Source of the DNA: Clostridia bacterium UC5.1-1C12
GTDB lineage: Bacteria; Bacillota_I; Bacilli_A; Erysipelotrichales; Erysipelotrichaceae
Length of the DNA stretch: 64,000 nucleotides
Assembly: GCA_001305055.1 (NCBI GenBank)
Contig: BBZX01000002.1
Location: 124,001 to 188,000 of the forward strand
Direction: 5' to 3'
Shown here one piece after another: positions 10,820-20,228 of this stretch. The position numbers and the translations under genes were made by a program. The number at the start of each line of letters is the position of its first letter. Position 1 is the first letter of the stretch. The notes below the pieces were generated by a model. It had not been told where the DNA came from, ran no database searches, and was given only the letters and a program-made list of their open reading frames with translations.

Positions 10820-11122
10820 ATGAAAAAAATTGTATTATTATGTGCCGGCGGTATGTCAACAAGTATTTTAGTTAATAAAATGAAAGCTCACGCTGCTTCC
10901 ATCGGCAAAGAATTTGATATTGACGCGTTTTCAATCGATTCAGCGGCTAATGTGGCAAAAGATGCTGACTGTGTGCTGCTAGGACCGCAGGTTTCTTATC
11001 GTAAAAGTGATGTGGCACAGTATGTCAGCTGTCCGATAGACGCAATTGATATGATGGCATACGGTTTAATGGATGGTAAAAAAGTATTGCTTCAGGCATT
11101 AAAACTAATGGGGGATGAATAG
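10820..11122 (+). CDS. PTS EIIB, cellobiose/lichenan type
   Basis: 100 residues. It begins KKIVLLCAGGMSTSILVNKM, where the Cys after VLL is the phosphorylated residue and the following loop is the standard EIIB-Lac P-loop. AGGAGG lies six bases before the ATG. It is a cytoplasmic phosphocarrier between EIIA (next gene) and EIIC. Confidence 0.9.
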   Translation: MKKIVLLCAGGMSTSILVNKMKAHAASIGKEFDIDAFSIDSAANVAKDADCVLLGPQVSYRKSDVAQYVSCPIDAIDMMAYGLMDGKKVLLQALKLMGDE

Positions 11123-11446
11123 TGGAAGCATTAGAAAATGTAAGCTTTCAGATTATCAGCTATGCGGGCAGCGCGAAGGCTAAATGTTATGAGGCACTGC
11201 AAGCGGTAAAAGCCGGTGATTTTGAGAAAGCGGAATTATTATTAAAAGAAGGGCAGGAGTTGTTTATCGAGGCTCACAAGGTGCATACCCAGCTGATTCA
11301 AAAAGAAGCGAATAATGAAGCTGTAACACCGACACTGCTGCTGATCCATGCTGAGGATCAATTGATGAATGCCGAGATTCAAGGAATATCTGCTTGAAAT
11401 AATCGCCTTGCAGAAAGAAGTCGCTCAGCTAAAAAAAGAAAAATAG
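11122..11446 (+). CDS. PTS EIIA, cellobiose/lichenan type (frameshift near the 3' end)
   Basis: GTG 11122 shares a base with the EIIB stop. The helical bundle pattern NVSFQIISYAGSAKAKCYEAL and the active histidine in LLIHAEDQLMNAE identify EIIA-Lac. The raw frame stops at 11397 after QGISA. One extra T at about 11380 reads AEIFKEYLLEIIALQKEVAQL to a TAG at 11446, giving the usual length of about 108 residues. Last gene of the operon, followed by a terminator. Confidence 0.85.
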
Positions 11447-11457
11447 ACAACCAGTTA

Positions 11458-11492
11458 GGAGCTATTTCTGATTTAGGAATAGCTTCTTTTTT
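11458..11492 (+). terminator. Intrinsic terminator of the beta-glucoside PTS operon
   Basis: GGAGCTATTTC (11458-11468) and GGAATAGCTTC (11476-11486) form 11 pairs including two wobbles, then six T. Confidence 0.85.
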
Positions 11493-11571
11493 GACTATAA
11501 ATTGTTTGATAAACTAACATAGCTACTACTTATTTATGTTGTCAAGGGCATGCGGGAAGCGGGAATAAGTA

Positions 11572-11602
11572 AATCTGAAGCAGGCAGCACTTGCTTCAGA
11601 TT
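11572..11602. repeat. 11-bp perfect inverted repeat
   Basis: AATCTGAAGCA and TGCTTCAGATT flank a 9-bp spacer. It has no T-run and lies in a remnant-rich gap; it may be an old operator or the trace of a mobile unit. Confidence 0.4.
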
Positions 11603-11605
11603 AAC

Positions 11606-11777
11606 TGATCGAGCTTTATCGTGTTTATCCCAATGTTCGTTCTATGATGCTGTCAATGATTCATGAACAGCTGAAAAAGCCAATGATATTAAACTTGAAG
11701 TTCGGATTTTACGTAAGAGCGGCAAACCCATATGGGTGTTGGATAAGGACAGCTTGTTGTCTGATTGGCCGCAGTAA
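11606..11777 (+). pseudogene. Fragment of a PAS-type signalling gene
   Basis: With one shift, the stretch reads LIELYRVYPNVRSMML then DIKLEVRILRKSGKPIWVLD and ends in a stop. The last part resembles the conserved end of PAS domains (regulators and diguanylate cyclases in which 'R..RKDG...W' is common). No start, ribosome site or rest of the protein is present, so this is a remnant. The family guess is weak. Confidence 0.3.
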
Positions 11778-11785
11778 GACCTTTT

Positions 11786-12004
11786 TTAGTCTGCTGATTG
11801 AAATACGCTGGCAAGCATTTCCTGCATCGCCGGCTGCATTGACCATTCGATTACTTCCAAAATATCCTGAAAATGATAATAAAATGTCTGACGTGAAATT
11901 CCACATGCTTCCACAAGGTCTTTGACGGTTATTTTATCGGCATTTTTACGCTGTACCAGTGATACAAAGGCATCAGCAATCACTTCTTTCTTATTAATCG
12001 GCAT
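11786..12004 (-). pseudogene. TetR-family regulator, only the DNA-binding domain left
   Basis: 72 residues: KEVIADAFVSLVQRK, then the HTH ITVKDLVEACGISRQTFYYHF and the start of helix 4-5, after which a stop replaces the ligand-binding domain (normally another 110-130 residues). ATG 12004 follows AAGGAGACAC. It lies 0.05 kb beyond the end of the GLUG/MMPL operon on the same strand. It may be a truncated regulator of that operon; a free DNA-binding domain could still be made. Confidence 0.6.
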
Positions 12005-12057
12005 GGCTGTGTCTCCTTGATTTTACTGAATATTAAATGTCTAATCAAGGCAGAGGG

Positions 12058-15000
12058 TCAATGAGTGTGCAAACGGCGCTTTTTAATGATGAATAGAGAC
12101 AGCAGTATAAGCATCAGGCCGCCGGCAAATAGGAGAGTATAGCTTTTTTTAGATGTGATGCAGAAAATCAGTTCACTGCCTTCCATATCGATTTGAAGAT
12201 AGCTGCCGCAGTCAGTAAATGGCTTAGAAACCCATTCTCCCGCATCGTTTAAGACCCATAAGCTAACCTTGCCGTCAACGGGTTTTAAAAGTCTTAATGT
12301 GATGTTTTCACTTTGCTTGGCTGTTAATTGTACTTGCCAGCAATCATCATCTGCCTTAAACTGATTAATTGTCAATGAATCCTGATCGGTAAACGTACCC
12401 TGTGCTAAAACCAACGGTTTTTCATCAATGCAGACATCACTGGCGAGGACGCTGATCAATGGCTGATACTGCGCCGTCAGCACTTCTGAAAATTGCATGC
12501 GATGATAATCAAATGCAGGCCAGCTGGCATAATAACCAGTCTTTTCAGGAATTTGGGGAAGCGTCAGCGTGCTTAAATCTTCGTTGAAATCAAATGAAAC
12601 GGTTTTGATTGTCTGATTCTCTACCTTAAAGGTCAAAGTAAAATCAAAGAAAGCGCCAGGCAGTTTATTCAGCTCTTTCAGGGCTTGATATTCGATTGGC
12701 TGGGCGATTCCCGCATAGCTGATACCGTCAATTCCGGCGTAGCCAGTATCAACAAAATAATTGCCGCTGATTTGACTATGCTTGTTTGAAGCTCCGGCAA
12801 TCGCACCGATGCGGCCAATCCCTTCACTGACTTTGATTAAGGCATAGGAATCAATGAGCGTTCCGGCACTGCCGGCAATGCCGCCGATATAATTATTTCC
12901 TTTCAATTCAGCTTTTACGACACATTGCTGAATCTTGGCATCGGCATATCCGGCAATGCCGCCGACATAATCACCGCTTGTACTTTCTACAATGCCGTAG
13001 CCTTCACATTGGCTGACCGTACCTAAATCAAGGCGTCCAACTAAACCGCCGACATGATTCTTTTTCGCAATGACTGAACCTTTATTGATACAGCCGCTCA
13101 TGACGGCTTTGGTTTCATAACGGTAATTCAGCTTATCGGAAGCCGCTGATAAATCATCTTCGGGATCAAGATCAAATTCGACGGCCATTGAACCGGCAAT
13201 GCCGCCAATATTAACATCGCCTTCCACAATATCGTAATTGACTGAATCGGCAACCTTACCGTTGGTTGTGGCATCTATATCCTGATCTGAGGTATCTTCA
13301 AAGACATTGCTTATTGTATCCGGTTGAGAAAGAGCTTCGATCATTAGATGCATAATGACATTAAACTGATCACTGATCGCACGGATATCGGCTGTCAATG
13401 TTTTTGAAGAATGTTCAACTTCCTGATTTAATGATTTTAGGGAAGCGGATATGCTGCTGATTGAAGCATGAAGCTGATTGCTGTCCTGCTGATATCCTTC
13501 GGGCCAGCGTGTGAACTGTATTGGCTCCTTATCGGCCAATGCTTGGACTTGCTTGCGTATCTCACGAACCATATCAGAAAAATCATCACTTGTTGTTTCC
13601 AGACTGCGTGTGGTTCTTTTCAGCTGAGTATATAATGGTGCTAAATCATCATTGAGTGCTTCTAATTCATCAAGCGCAGACCCTAATTTCTTTAACGCTT
13701 CATTAAAATCACCGCTTGCCTTTTGGACATCAGCCAGTGCTTTGGCCGCTTCATTTAACGCTTCTGAAACCTTAGTCCAGTCGATTTCATCAAGCAGCGT
13801 CTTTAGTGCGTGATTGGTTTTAGTGATTGCATCACTCATCGCTGATAAGGAAAGTGACAGCTCTTCAAGCGCGTCAGATGCATTGCCGCTCCCCTTCATC
13901 GCATCGGCAAACCGCTTCATCGCGTCACTGCCTTGGCGCGCGGCATCACTTAATTCCTGCATTCCCTCATTCAGTAGGTTCAGCGCTTCATTTATTTTTT
14001 CCTGATCACCGCTGGCCGCCGCGTCACTCAATAGCTGCATAGCCTTTTCAAGCTTATCGGCAGCACTAGCTAAGGCTTGATTTGCCTTTTTTAAATCATC
14101 GAGAGCCAGATTGACTTGATGAATGACAGCACCGCTGTCCTCAGAGACGATTTGCAGCTCTTTGATAGCTTTTTCTAATTGAGAACAAGTCTGACTGAAT
14201 GAATCAGAGGTGATTTTTAATTTTTGATGATTGGATCAAGACGATCGAGTGCTTCGACGATTAAAGTGCTTGTATCATTGATGGTTTCAATTGTGGAATC
14301 GATAAAATCGGCACTTTGATCTAAAACTCGTTTTGAACTGTCGGCCGCCGCGTCTGCGTAATTTGCGAGAGTATTAATTTCCGTACTGATCACGGAGGAT
14401 GAAGCATCGGCATGATTCATGGCATTATCGATCATCAGCTGCAGTTTATCCAGTTCATCGCCAAGACTTTGCAGCTGATTTCGGGAAACCTGTTGGATAA
14501 AGGCCGGTTCCATCTGTCCGACGATACCGCCGACATCCTTACGGCCGAAAATATGTCCGTAATTGCTGCAGCCGGATAAGTAACCGGACTGCCGTCCGAC
14601 AATGCCGCCGATATTATAACCCATATGCGGATAACCGATCATCGCATAATTGATACAGCTTTGAATGATGCCTGAAGAATAACCGCTGATACCGCCGGTA
14701 TCCGTATGAGTATTGATCGGCTTCACGTTATTAAAGGATTCTAATTGATTCAAATCAAGATTATCCAGATCCAGCGTGTTTTCTTTTGCGGATGTGTTGA
14801 TTCGGCAGCGATTTACACATTTTATAATACTGCCGAAATTCTCACCGCTGATGCCGCCGGTATACTTTTCACCGCCCAGCGTGCCGGATACCTCACAGTT
14901 GGCAATTCTGCCGCTGTCCTGATTAATACCGGCAATGCCGCCGATGATCGCGTCGCCATAGATATTGCCGTAAAACTTGCAATTAATGATTCGCCCATAA

Positions 15001-15410
15001 TTTTCCCCGGCGATACCGCCGAAAATCTGCCGCCCTTCATCAGCGGCAATCGTCAGTGAAATATTGAGATTTTGAACTGTCCCCTCAGCCTCTATGATAC
15101 GGAATAAACCCTTAGTTGGTTCATTGGCGTCAATTTGAATGCCGGTAATTGTATACCCCTGCCCATCAAACATACCGCTGAAAATGGGGACGGGTATAAA
15201 TTCTTGTTCCGTGAAATCAAGATTGCAGTCCAGATAGATACTTTTATTGCGCGACCATGCATCAAGCCTGCTTAATTGCACGAATTCATTAAAATCTTCA
15301 ATGGAATCGATATGCATAATTTCCGTTTCTGCCTGCAGTTTCTGTGGAAATAAAGCAAAGATCATCATTAATACGCTGAATATACAAAACCATTGTTTAA
15401 GCCTCTTCAT
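12058..15410 (-). CDS. Large exported GLUG-repeat and coiled-coil surface protein (one frameshift)
   Basis: About 1,118 residues. N-terminal signal peptide (KQWFCIFSVLMMIFALFPQKLQA). Residues about 80-300 contain GLUG-type repeats (IFGGIAGENYG, IIGGIAGINQ, YTGGISGENFG, NIGGIVGRQSG, DVGGIVGQM). A long coiled-coil of about 330 residues follows, then a second GLUG block (NIGGIAGSM, HVGGLVGRL, YVGGIAGYA, YIGGIAGSA), and finally a C-terminal membrane helix (LLFAGGLMLILLSLFII) with KKRR after it. The frame breaks at 14217: one extra A reads PIIKKLKITSDSFSQ. The start at ATG 15410 overlaps the end of the MMPL gene and follows GAGGTG. An extracellular, membrane-anchored partner of the transporter is the simplest idea. 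Exact function unknown. Confidence 0.7.
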
Positions 15411-17855
15411 CGTCAATCACCTCACTCGCTGTCTCAATCTTACCGGCTTCGATCGCAGCGCTGATCGTACCTTGTAACGTGCCTTTGAAATCAGCGTCAA
15501 TCATACCGGAAACATAGCCGCGTACATGACCGTTCATTTTAATTGATCCAGTCTGTGTCTGCAGGCGGGATGGCTTTTTCAATGTGAACGCGGTTTTTCT
15601 ATGATCATATCACCCAGCATCAAAATCTGCGGCAGAACTCCCATAACTAAGAGAATGGAAAGGATCGTACCGCGGCCCAGACATGTACCGATGGAAGAAA
15701 TCGCCGGATCACTGGAAAGCTGACCAATCAGAGTACCCGCTGATGCCAGCATCATGCCGGAGGTTACAATGGTTGGAAATGCCTGATTCAGTGCCTCAAC
15801 CATCGCGTCCGCAATCGGCATTTCCTTTTTCAGTGAAGTGTAGCGATTGGTTATGACGATGGCATAATCGATGTTGGCACCCATCTGAATTGAACTGACA
15901 ACAAGATAGCTCATAAAGAAGAGATTGGTTTTGCTGAGATAAGGGAAGGAGAAATTCATCCAGATACTGCCTTGAATTACCAGAATCAGTAAGATTGGCA
16001 GACCCGCTGATTTGAAGGTAAACAGTAATACAATAATTACAAAGACTGCCGATAAGATACTGATCAAGATATTATCCTTGCTGAAGGAAGCAGAGAGATC
16101 ATAATCATTTGTTGAATTGCCGACGAGATAGAGATCATCAGAATCATAAAACTGCTTTGCACACTGATGAATCTCCTGCAGAAAAGCAAATGTTTCAGGG
16201 CTTTCTTCAGGCAGATCAAGATAAATCAGAATACGGCTGTAATGTTCACCCAAAAGCTGCATCTGAGCATCTGTCAGCTGATTATGAATATCCTCAAGTT
16301 CTTCATCTAAATCGGCTGCCAGGCTTACATAACCCGCTTCTTTCTGATCATAGAGGAACATAAACATATCAATTAAAGGAACGCTGTAATTATCAATGCC
16401 GCTGACAATCTGACCATATGTTTTCTGATCCGCAGCATAAGCGCCATAAAGCAGACGGGCAACTTCAATATCCAAATCCGTCAGCTCCGCAAACTGGCGC
16501 GGTGATAACGTATCTGTCAATACATAACCGTCCATGGCCTCAATATTAGCAAGTCCCATCACTGACTGGACGGGTTCCATCGCTTCCAGCTTGGCAAGCA
16601 ATTTGGCTTCAGTTTTATAATCGCCTCTTGGCACAAGCAGCGCCATCATGTTGGTACTGCCGAAATTAGCTTCGATCTTATCAGCGGCAATTTGACTTTC
16701 ATTCTGTTTTGCAGTTGTCAGCGTGCTGTATCCATACACATAAGGACAGCGGTTAGAGAAAATAAAAGCACCGATTAGCAAGAGTACGAATATCGGCGGT
16801 ACGATTTTCTTCGTCTTTACCGTCAGCTTCCCCCAAGCACTGATCTTAGGCACAAAGCTGCGGTGGTGGGTTTTATCGATCCATGGACTAAACAGCATTA
16901 AAAGCCCCGGCATCAGCGTAAAGACACAAAGAATACTGAACAGGATTGCTTTAATTAAAACCAATCCCATATCATAACCGATTTTAAACTGCATAAACAT
17001 CATGGCAATCAAGCCGGAAATTGTTGTCAGGCAGCTTCCGGATATTTCCGGTATCGCCTTGCTTAACGCGGTAATCACAGCTTCCCTGGCCGGTTTTGTT
17101 GTTCTTTCTTCAGAATATCGGTGACAAAGGATAATCGCGTAATCTAAGGCCAGTGCCAGCTGCAGCACAACCGCGATCGAATTGGATACGAAGGAGATTT
17201 CACCAAAAATGAAATTAGTACCCATATTTAAAATTGCGGCAGCAGCGAAAGTAATCAGCAGCACCGGTATTTCCATATAAGTATGCGAAGTAAACAGCAA
17301 AACGGCGATTATGATCACAATGGCAATAATCATTACCACATTCATTTCAGAAGCAATTTCATCAGACTGTGAGCTGCCTACCTCGCTGACGATATACACA
17401 TCTTCATCAACCAACAGCGCTTTAATTTTATTCATTGCCTGAATACTGATTTCATCATCGCTTTCACTATCAAAGGTGACAGAAAATAACGCTGACGCAT
17501 TATTAAAATGCGCCTCACTGTCATCAAAATCCACACTCTTAATACCTTGGATTTCAGTTAATTCATCACTTATTTTAACTGCCTGTTGGATGGTGAGGTT
17601 ATCAACCATGACCTCGGCACTGCCAAACGTAACAAACTCCTCATCCATGATCGTCAAGCCCTGCCGTGTCTCTGTTTCTGCCGGTAAATAAGATGTCAGA
17701 TCATCATTGACTTGAACCCAGCCTGCGGAAAAAACACAAAAAACGGCAAAACCGATGAATGCCAGGAAGAAACCATTCCGTTTATCAACAATAAAAGCCG
17801 CAGCAGTTTCCACAAAACCTGGCTTTGCTTTTTCTGTTTCCTTTTTCAAACCCAT
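15397..17855 (-). CDS. MMPL/RND-family transporter (one frameshift near the 3' end)
   Basis: About 820 residues with two six-helix halves, each preceded by an extracellular loop domain (about 50-160 and 385-570). The second half has the MMPL hallmark GANIDYAIVITNRY; the first has LALALDYAIILCHRYSEER. The raw frame stops at 15579. One extra A near 15592 reads IIEKTAFTLKKPSRLQTQ and continues through a tail with bactofilin-like pattern (GSIKMNGHVRGYVSGM) to 15397. ATG 17855 is only one base from GGGAGG, so TTG 17849 may be the true start. MMPL proteins export lipids or hydrophobic compounds. It is translationally coupled to the GLUG surface protein. Confidence 0.75.
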
Positions 17856-17998
17856 TCCTCCCTTGATAAAAGATGCGATTTTTAATCATCGCTATCTATT
17901 GAATCAGTAATTCATCCTTGAATAATTGCTGATAATAATTCTTTTATGAATGTATACTAGCACAGCCATGACATGAAGAAAATCGACAACTTTTTTGA

Positions 17999-18018
17999 TT
18001 TGTCTGAATTTAGACAAA
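17999..18018. promoter_or_regulatory. Candidate TetR operator palindrome
   Basis: TTTGTCT and AGACAAA, separated by GAATTT, sit between the MMPL gene (minus) and a ruined TetR gene (plus), where a TetR repressor would bind. Apart from this, 17856-18071 holds only promoter-like AT-rich sequence. Confidence 0.4.
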
Positions 18019-18071
18019 ATGAAGCATTTGTATAACGGTTATGCAAGTGATATACTATTCATGAGAAAGCT

Positions 18072-18551
18072 ATGAAACATAGCGAAATATCACTAAAAAT
18101 TAAAACATAACTTACTGCTGCTTTGAAGGAATAGCTGAAACATAAGCCATATAATACGATTACGGTTAAAGAAATCATCACTGAATGTCATGTAAACCGG
18201 CAGACTTTTTTATTATCATTTTCATGATATGATGACGCCGGCTGGTTATCTGAACAGGATGCAGGCAAAGGACGATCAACGTCATGAAAGGATGGCATGC
18301 TTAGCCTGTTGAATTATATTGAATGGAATGAGGCGGTATGCCGAAATAGTTTAGATTATCTAGGCCGCGATATGCTGGGTCAGTTTTTCATCAGGATGCA
18401 CGGTACTTAATGACACAGTTTATCTATGAGGTCTCTGAAGGGATTGGAATTTTCTGATGAATGTTTAAGTTTTATCCGGGATATTTATATCGAAGCGGTG
18501 GCTGGCATGGGTATAAAGTGGCTGTGTGAAGGCTTGAAAACACCGCTGTGA
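18072..18551 (+). pseudogene. Degenerate TetR-family regulator
   Basis: Read across several stops and shifts, the stretch gives LTAALKE..LKHKPYN, ITVKEIITECHVNRQTF, then a YHFHDMMT-like part, and ends FIRDIYIEAVAGMGIKWL before a TGA. This is the layout of a full TetR protein. Three in-frame stops (TAA, TAG, TGA) in the first 60 codons show real decay beyond simple homopolymer slips. It is divergent from the MMPL operon and related in sequence to the TetR fragment at 11786-12004; probably the old regulator. Confidence 0.6.
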
Positions 18552-18642
18552 TAATTATAAAAAGGTTCAGTATAACGTTAGAGGAATCAATAAAAAAACA
18601 TTATGCTGTGCGCAGCAGGCACATTTGCAGGAGAAAATCAGT

Positions 18643-19401
18643 ATGAGTGATTGGTTTACTATTGAAAAAATTGATGATCAGACATATGCCATCAGTGAAT
18701 ATAAGCATTGGGAACAGGTGCATTCTTATCTGGTGATTGGCGATGAATCGGCTTGTCTGATAGACAGCGGCTTGGGTGTGGAGAATATTCATGCAGCCGC
18801 TAAACAGCTGACAAATGTGCCGATACTGGCAGCGACCACACATGTGCATTGGGATCATATCGGTTCGCATCACGCATTTGATCAGATTGCGGTTCATGAA
18901 AGGAAGCTGATTGGCTGCGGCATTTTCCGATTCCGCTATCAGTGGTAAAGGCTAATTTATTGCGTGATCCCTGTGACTTTCCAAAATCCTTTGATCCATC
19001 AGCCTATACGGTTTTCAGGGTGAACCAACCGTATTCTGCATGACGATGATGAAATAAAATTGGGCGGCAGAAATTTGCGGGTAGTGGCAGCTCCCGGCCA
19101 TTCACCGGGTCATGTCTGTTATTATGATGAGGCAAGAGGGCAGTTATTTTCTGGCGATCTGATCTATGCCGGCTGTCTCTATGCTTTTTATCCAACGACG
19201 GACCCAATCGCTTTCAGGGCTTCGATAAAACATGTGAAAACATTAAATGTCAAACGGTTGTTGCCTGCCCATTATGCTTTGGACATACCGGTAACGTTAA
19301 TCGATGAAATCGATGAGGGTTTTACGATGATTGAAAAGAAAGGTTTGCTGAAGCAGGGAAACGGACAGTTTGACTTTGAACATTTCAGTATTCACATTTA
19401 A
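18643..19401 (+). CDS. Metallo-beta-lactamase-fold hydrolase (two or three frameshifts)
   Basis: The zinc motif is in TTHVHWDHIGSHHAF (H-x-H-x-D-H), further ligands in APGHSPGHVCYY and FSGDLIYAG, and the last His in LLPAHYAL. Joined length is about 255 residues. ATG 18643 follows CAGGAG. Breaks near 18905 (one A short) and between 19010 and 19045 interrupt the middle. It belongs to the general glyoxalase-II-like hydrolase group; substrate unknown. Its neighbours give no operon context. Confidence 0.7.
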
Positions 19402-19501
19402 GAGGAACAGGTATGTCTGACAGTCTGTCTTTAGTCTATTGAATTCAGAAAAGCAATAATGCGGCAAGACAGCGTTCCGCATAACAATGGAGGTGCATGA
19501 A

Positions 19502-19729
19502 ATGAAACCAAAGAATGCTGTAAAATTGATTTATTGTTTGTTTATAGGCGGTTTTATCCTGATTTTGCTGAGTTATGTCAATATCCTCTTTCTGCCGCTT
19601 GGCATTCTTGCAGAGGGCTCTGCTGTTGTGTGTAATTTGCTTTTCTTTAAGTGTCCGCATTGCGGCAAACATCTTGGCAGAAACGGCGGCGATTATTGTC
19701 AGCATTGTGGAAAAAGGGTTAATGATTAA
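19502..19729 (+). CDS. Small membrane protein with C-terminal zinc ribbon
   Basis: 75 residues. Two hydrophobic helices (about 9-27 and 30-48) are followed by CPHCGKHLGRNGGDYCQHCGK, a C-x2-C...C-x2-C zinc ribbon. ATG 19502 follows GGAGG at 19490-19494 at proper distance. Function unknown; such proteins are common near Firmicute regulators. Confidence 0.6.
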   Translation: MKPKNAVKLIYCLFIGGFILILLSYVNILFLPLGILAEGSAVVCNLLFFKCPHCGKHLGRNGGDYCQHCGKRVND

Positions 19730-19772
19730 CAGCACGAAAGCTTGGGATGATGTAATTCTTAATTTGAATGAG

Positions 19773-19800
19773 TTGACTTTCTGCGCTTTGCGCATATAAT
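19773..19800 (+). promoter_or_regulatory. Promoter of the M-box/mgtA transcript
   Basis: TTGACT (19773-19778), 16-bp spacer and a perfect TATAAT (19795-19800) lie just before the M-box RNA. Confidence 0.7.
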
Positions 19801-19821
19801 GGAAGGAGTAAAACAAATAAA

Positions 19822-20034
19822 TATGTGGTAGGTGAGGCTACTACAGGGATATGGGTTGCTGCCGCAAAATAGTGGAGACACTATGCGTTGGTTAGCAGAC
19901 TGCGTCGGTTCAAGGCGTAGTCTAATGCAATTTCATGGTCAACAAACCACGCCCTGTAAAGCTAAAGCTTGGATGACAGACACTCTTTTTTTAGTTCGTA
20001 TAAAGACTCTTTGTCATCGCACAGAGAGTTTTTT
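19822..20034 (+). promoter_or_regulatory. M-box (ykoK) magnesium riboswitch with terminator
   Basis: The conserved M-box order is visible: TAGGTGAGGCTACTACAGGG, ATATGGGTTGCTGCCGCAAAA, GGTCAACAAACCACGCC, CTGTAAAGCTAAAGC, ending about 19980. An expression-platform terminator follows: ACTCTTTGT (20006-20014), loop CATCGC, ACAGAGAGT (20021-20029), then T-run. TGACA at the aptamer end can pair with TGTCA in the terminator stem as an anti-terminator. High Mg2+ should stop transcription of mgtA. Confidence 0.9.
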
Positions 20035-20059
20035 ATTTGTTTGGAAAGGGGTGACAGAA

Positions 20060-20167
20060 ATGGAATCAGGCTGCAGTGGCATAGGACTTGATGATGGGCA
20101 TGCCCGAGTGTGTATCACATTAACAGGAAGTGATCAAACCTGCATCTTGATCCTTTCTGACCTTTAA
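20060..20167 (+). CDS. Possible 35-residue leader peptide between M-box and mgtA
   Basis: ATG 20060 is preceded by GGAAAGGGG at eight bases, and the frame runs to TAA 20167 (MESGCSGIGLDDGHARV, then a hydrophobic end CILILSDL). GTG 20051 is an in-frame alternative start. AACCTGC (20137-20143), inside its last codons, pairs with GCAGGTT (20174-20180), so translation of the peptide would open this hairpin ahead of mgtA. No homologue recognised; may be chance. Confidence 0.35.
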   Translation: MESGCSGIGLDDGHARVCITLTGSDQTCILILSDL

Positions 20168-20228
20168 TCATGGGCAGGTTCACCTTCTTGGCTTATGTCG
20201 TTTTCTAAAGCAAAGGAGGATAAAGAAA

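Noticed and set aside
13814..15059. Several frames opposite the GLUG protein gene
   Set aside because: They are antisense shadows of a repetitive gene, with no ribosome sites.
15397..15582. A separate 61-residue gene between MMPL and the GLUG protein
   Set aside because: Adding one A to the preceding run joins it in frame to the MMPL protein with a natural tail, so it is the MMPL C-terminus.
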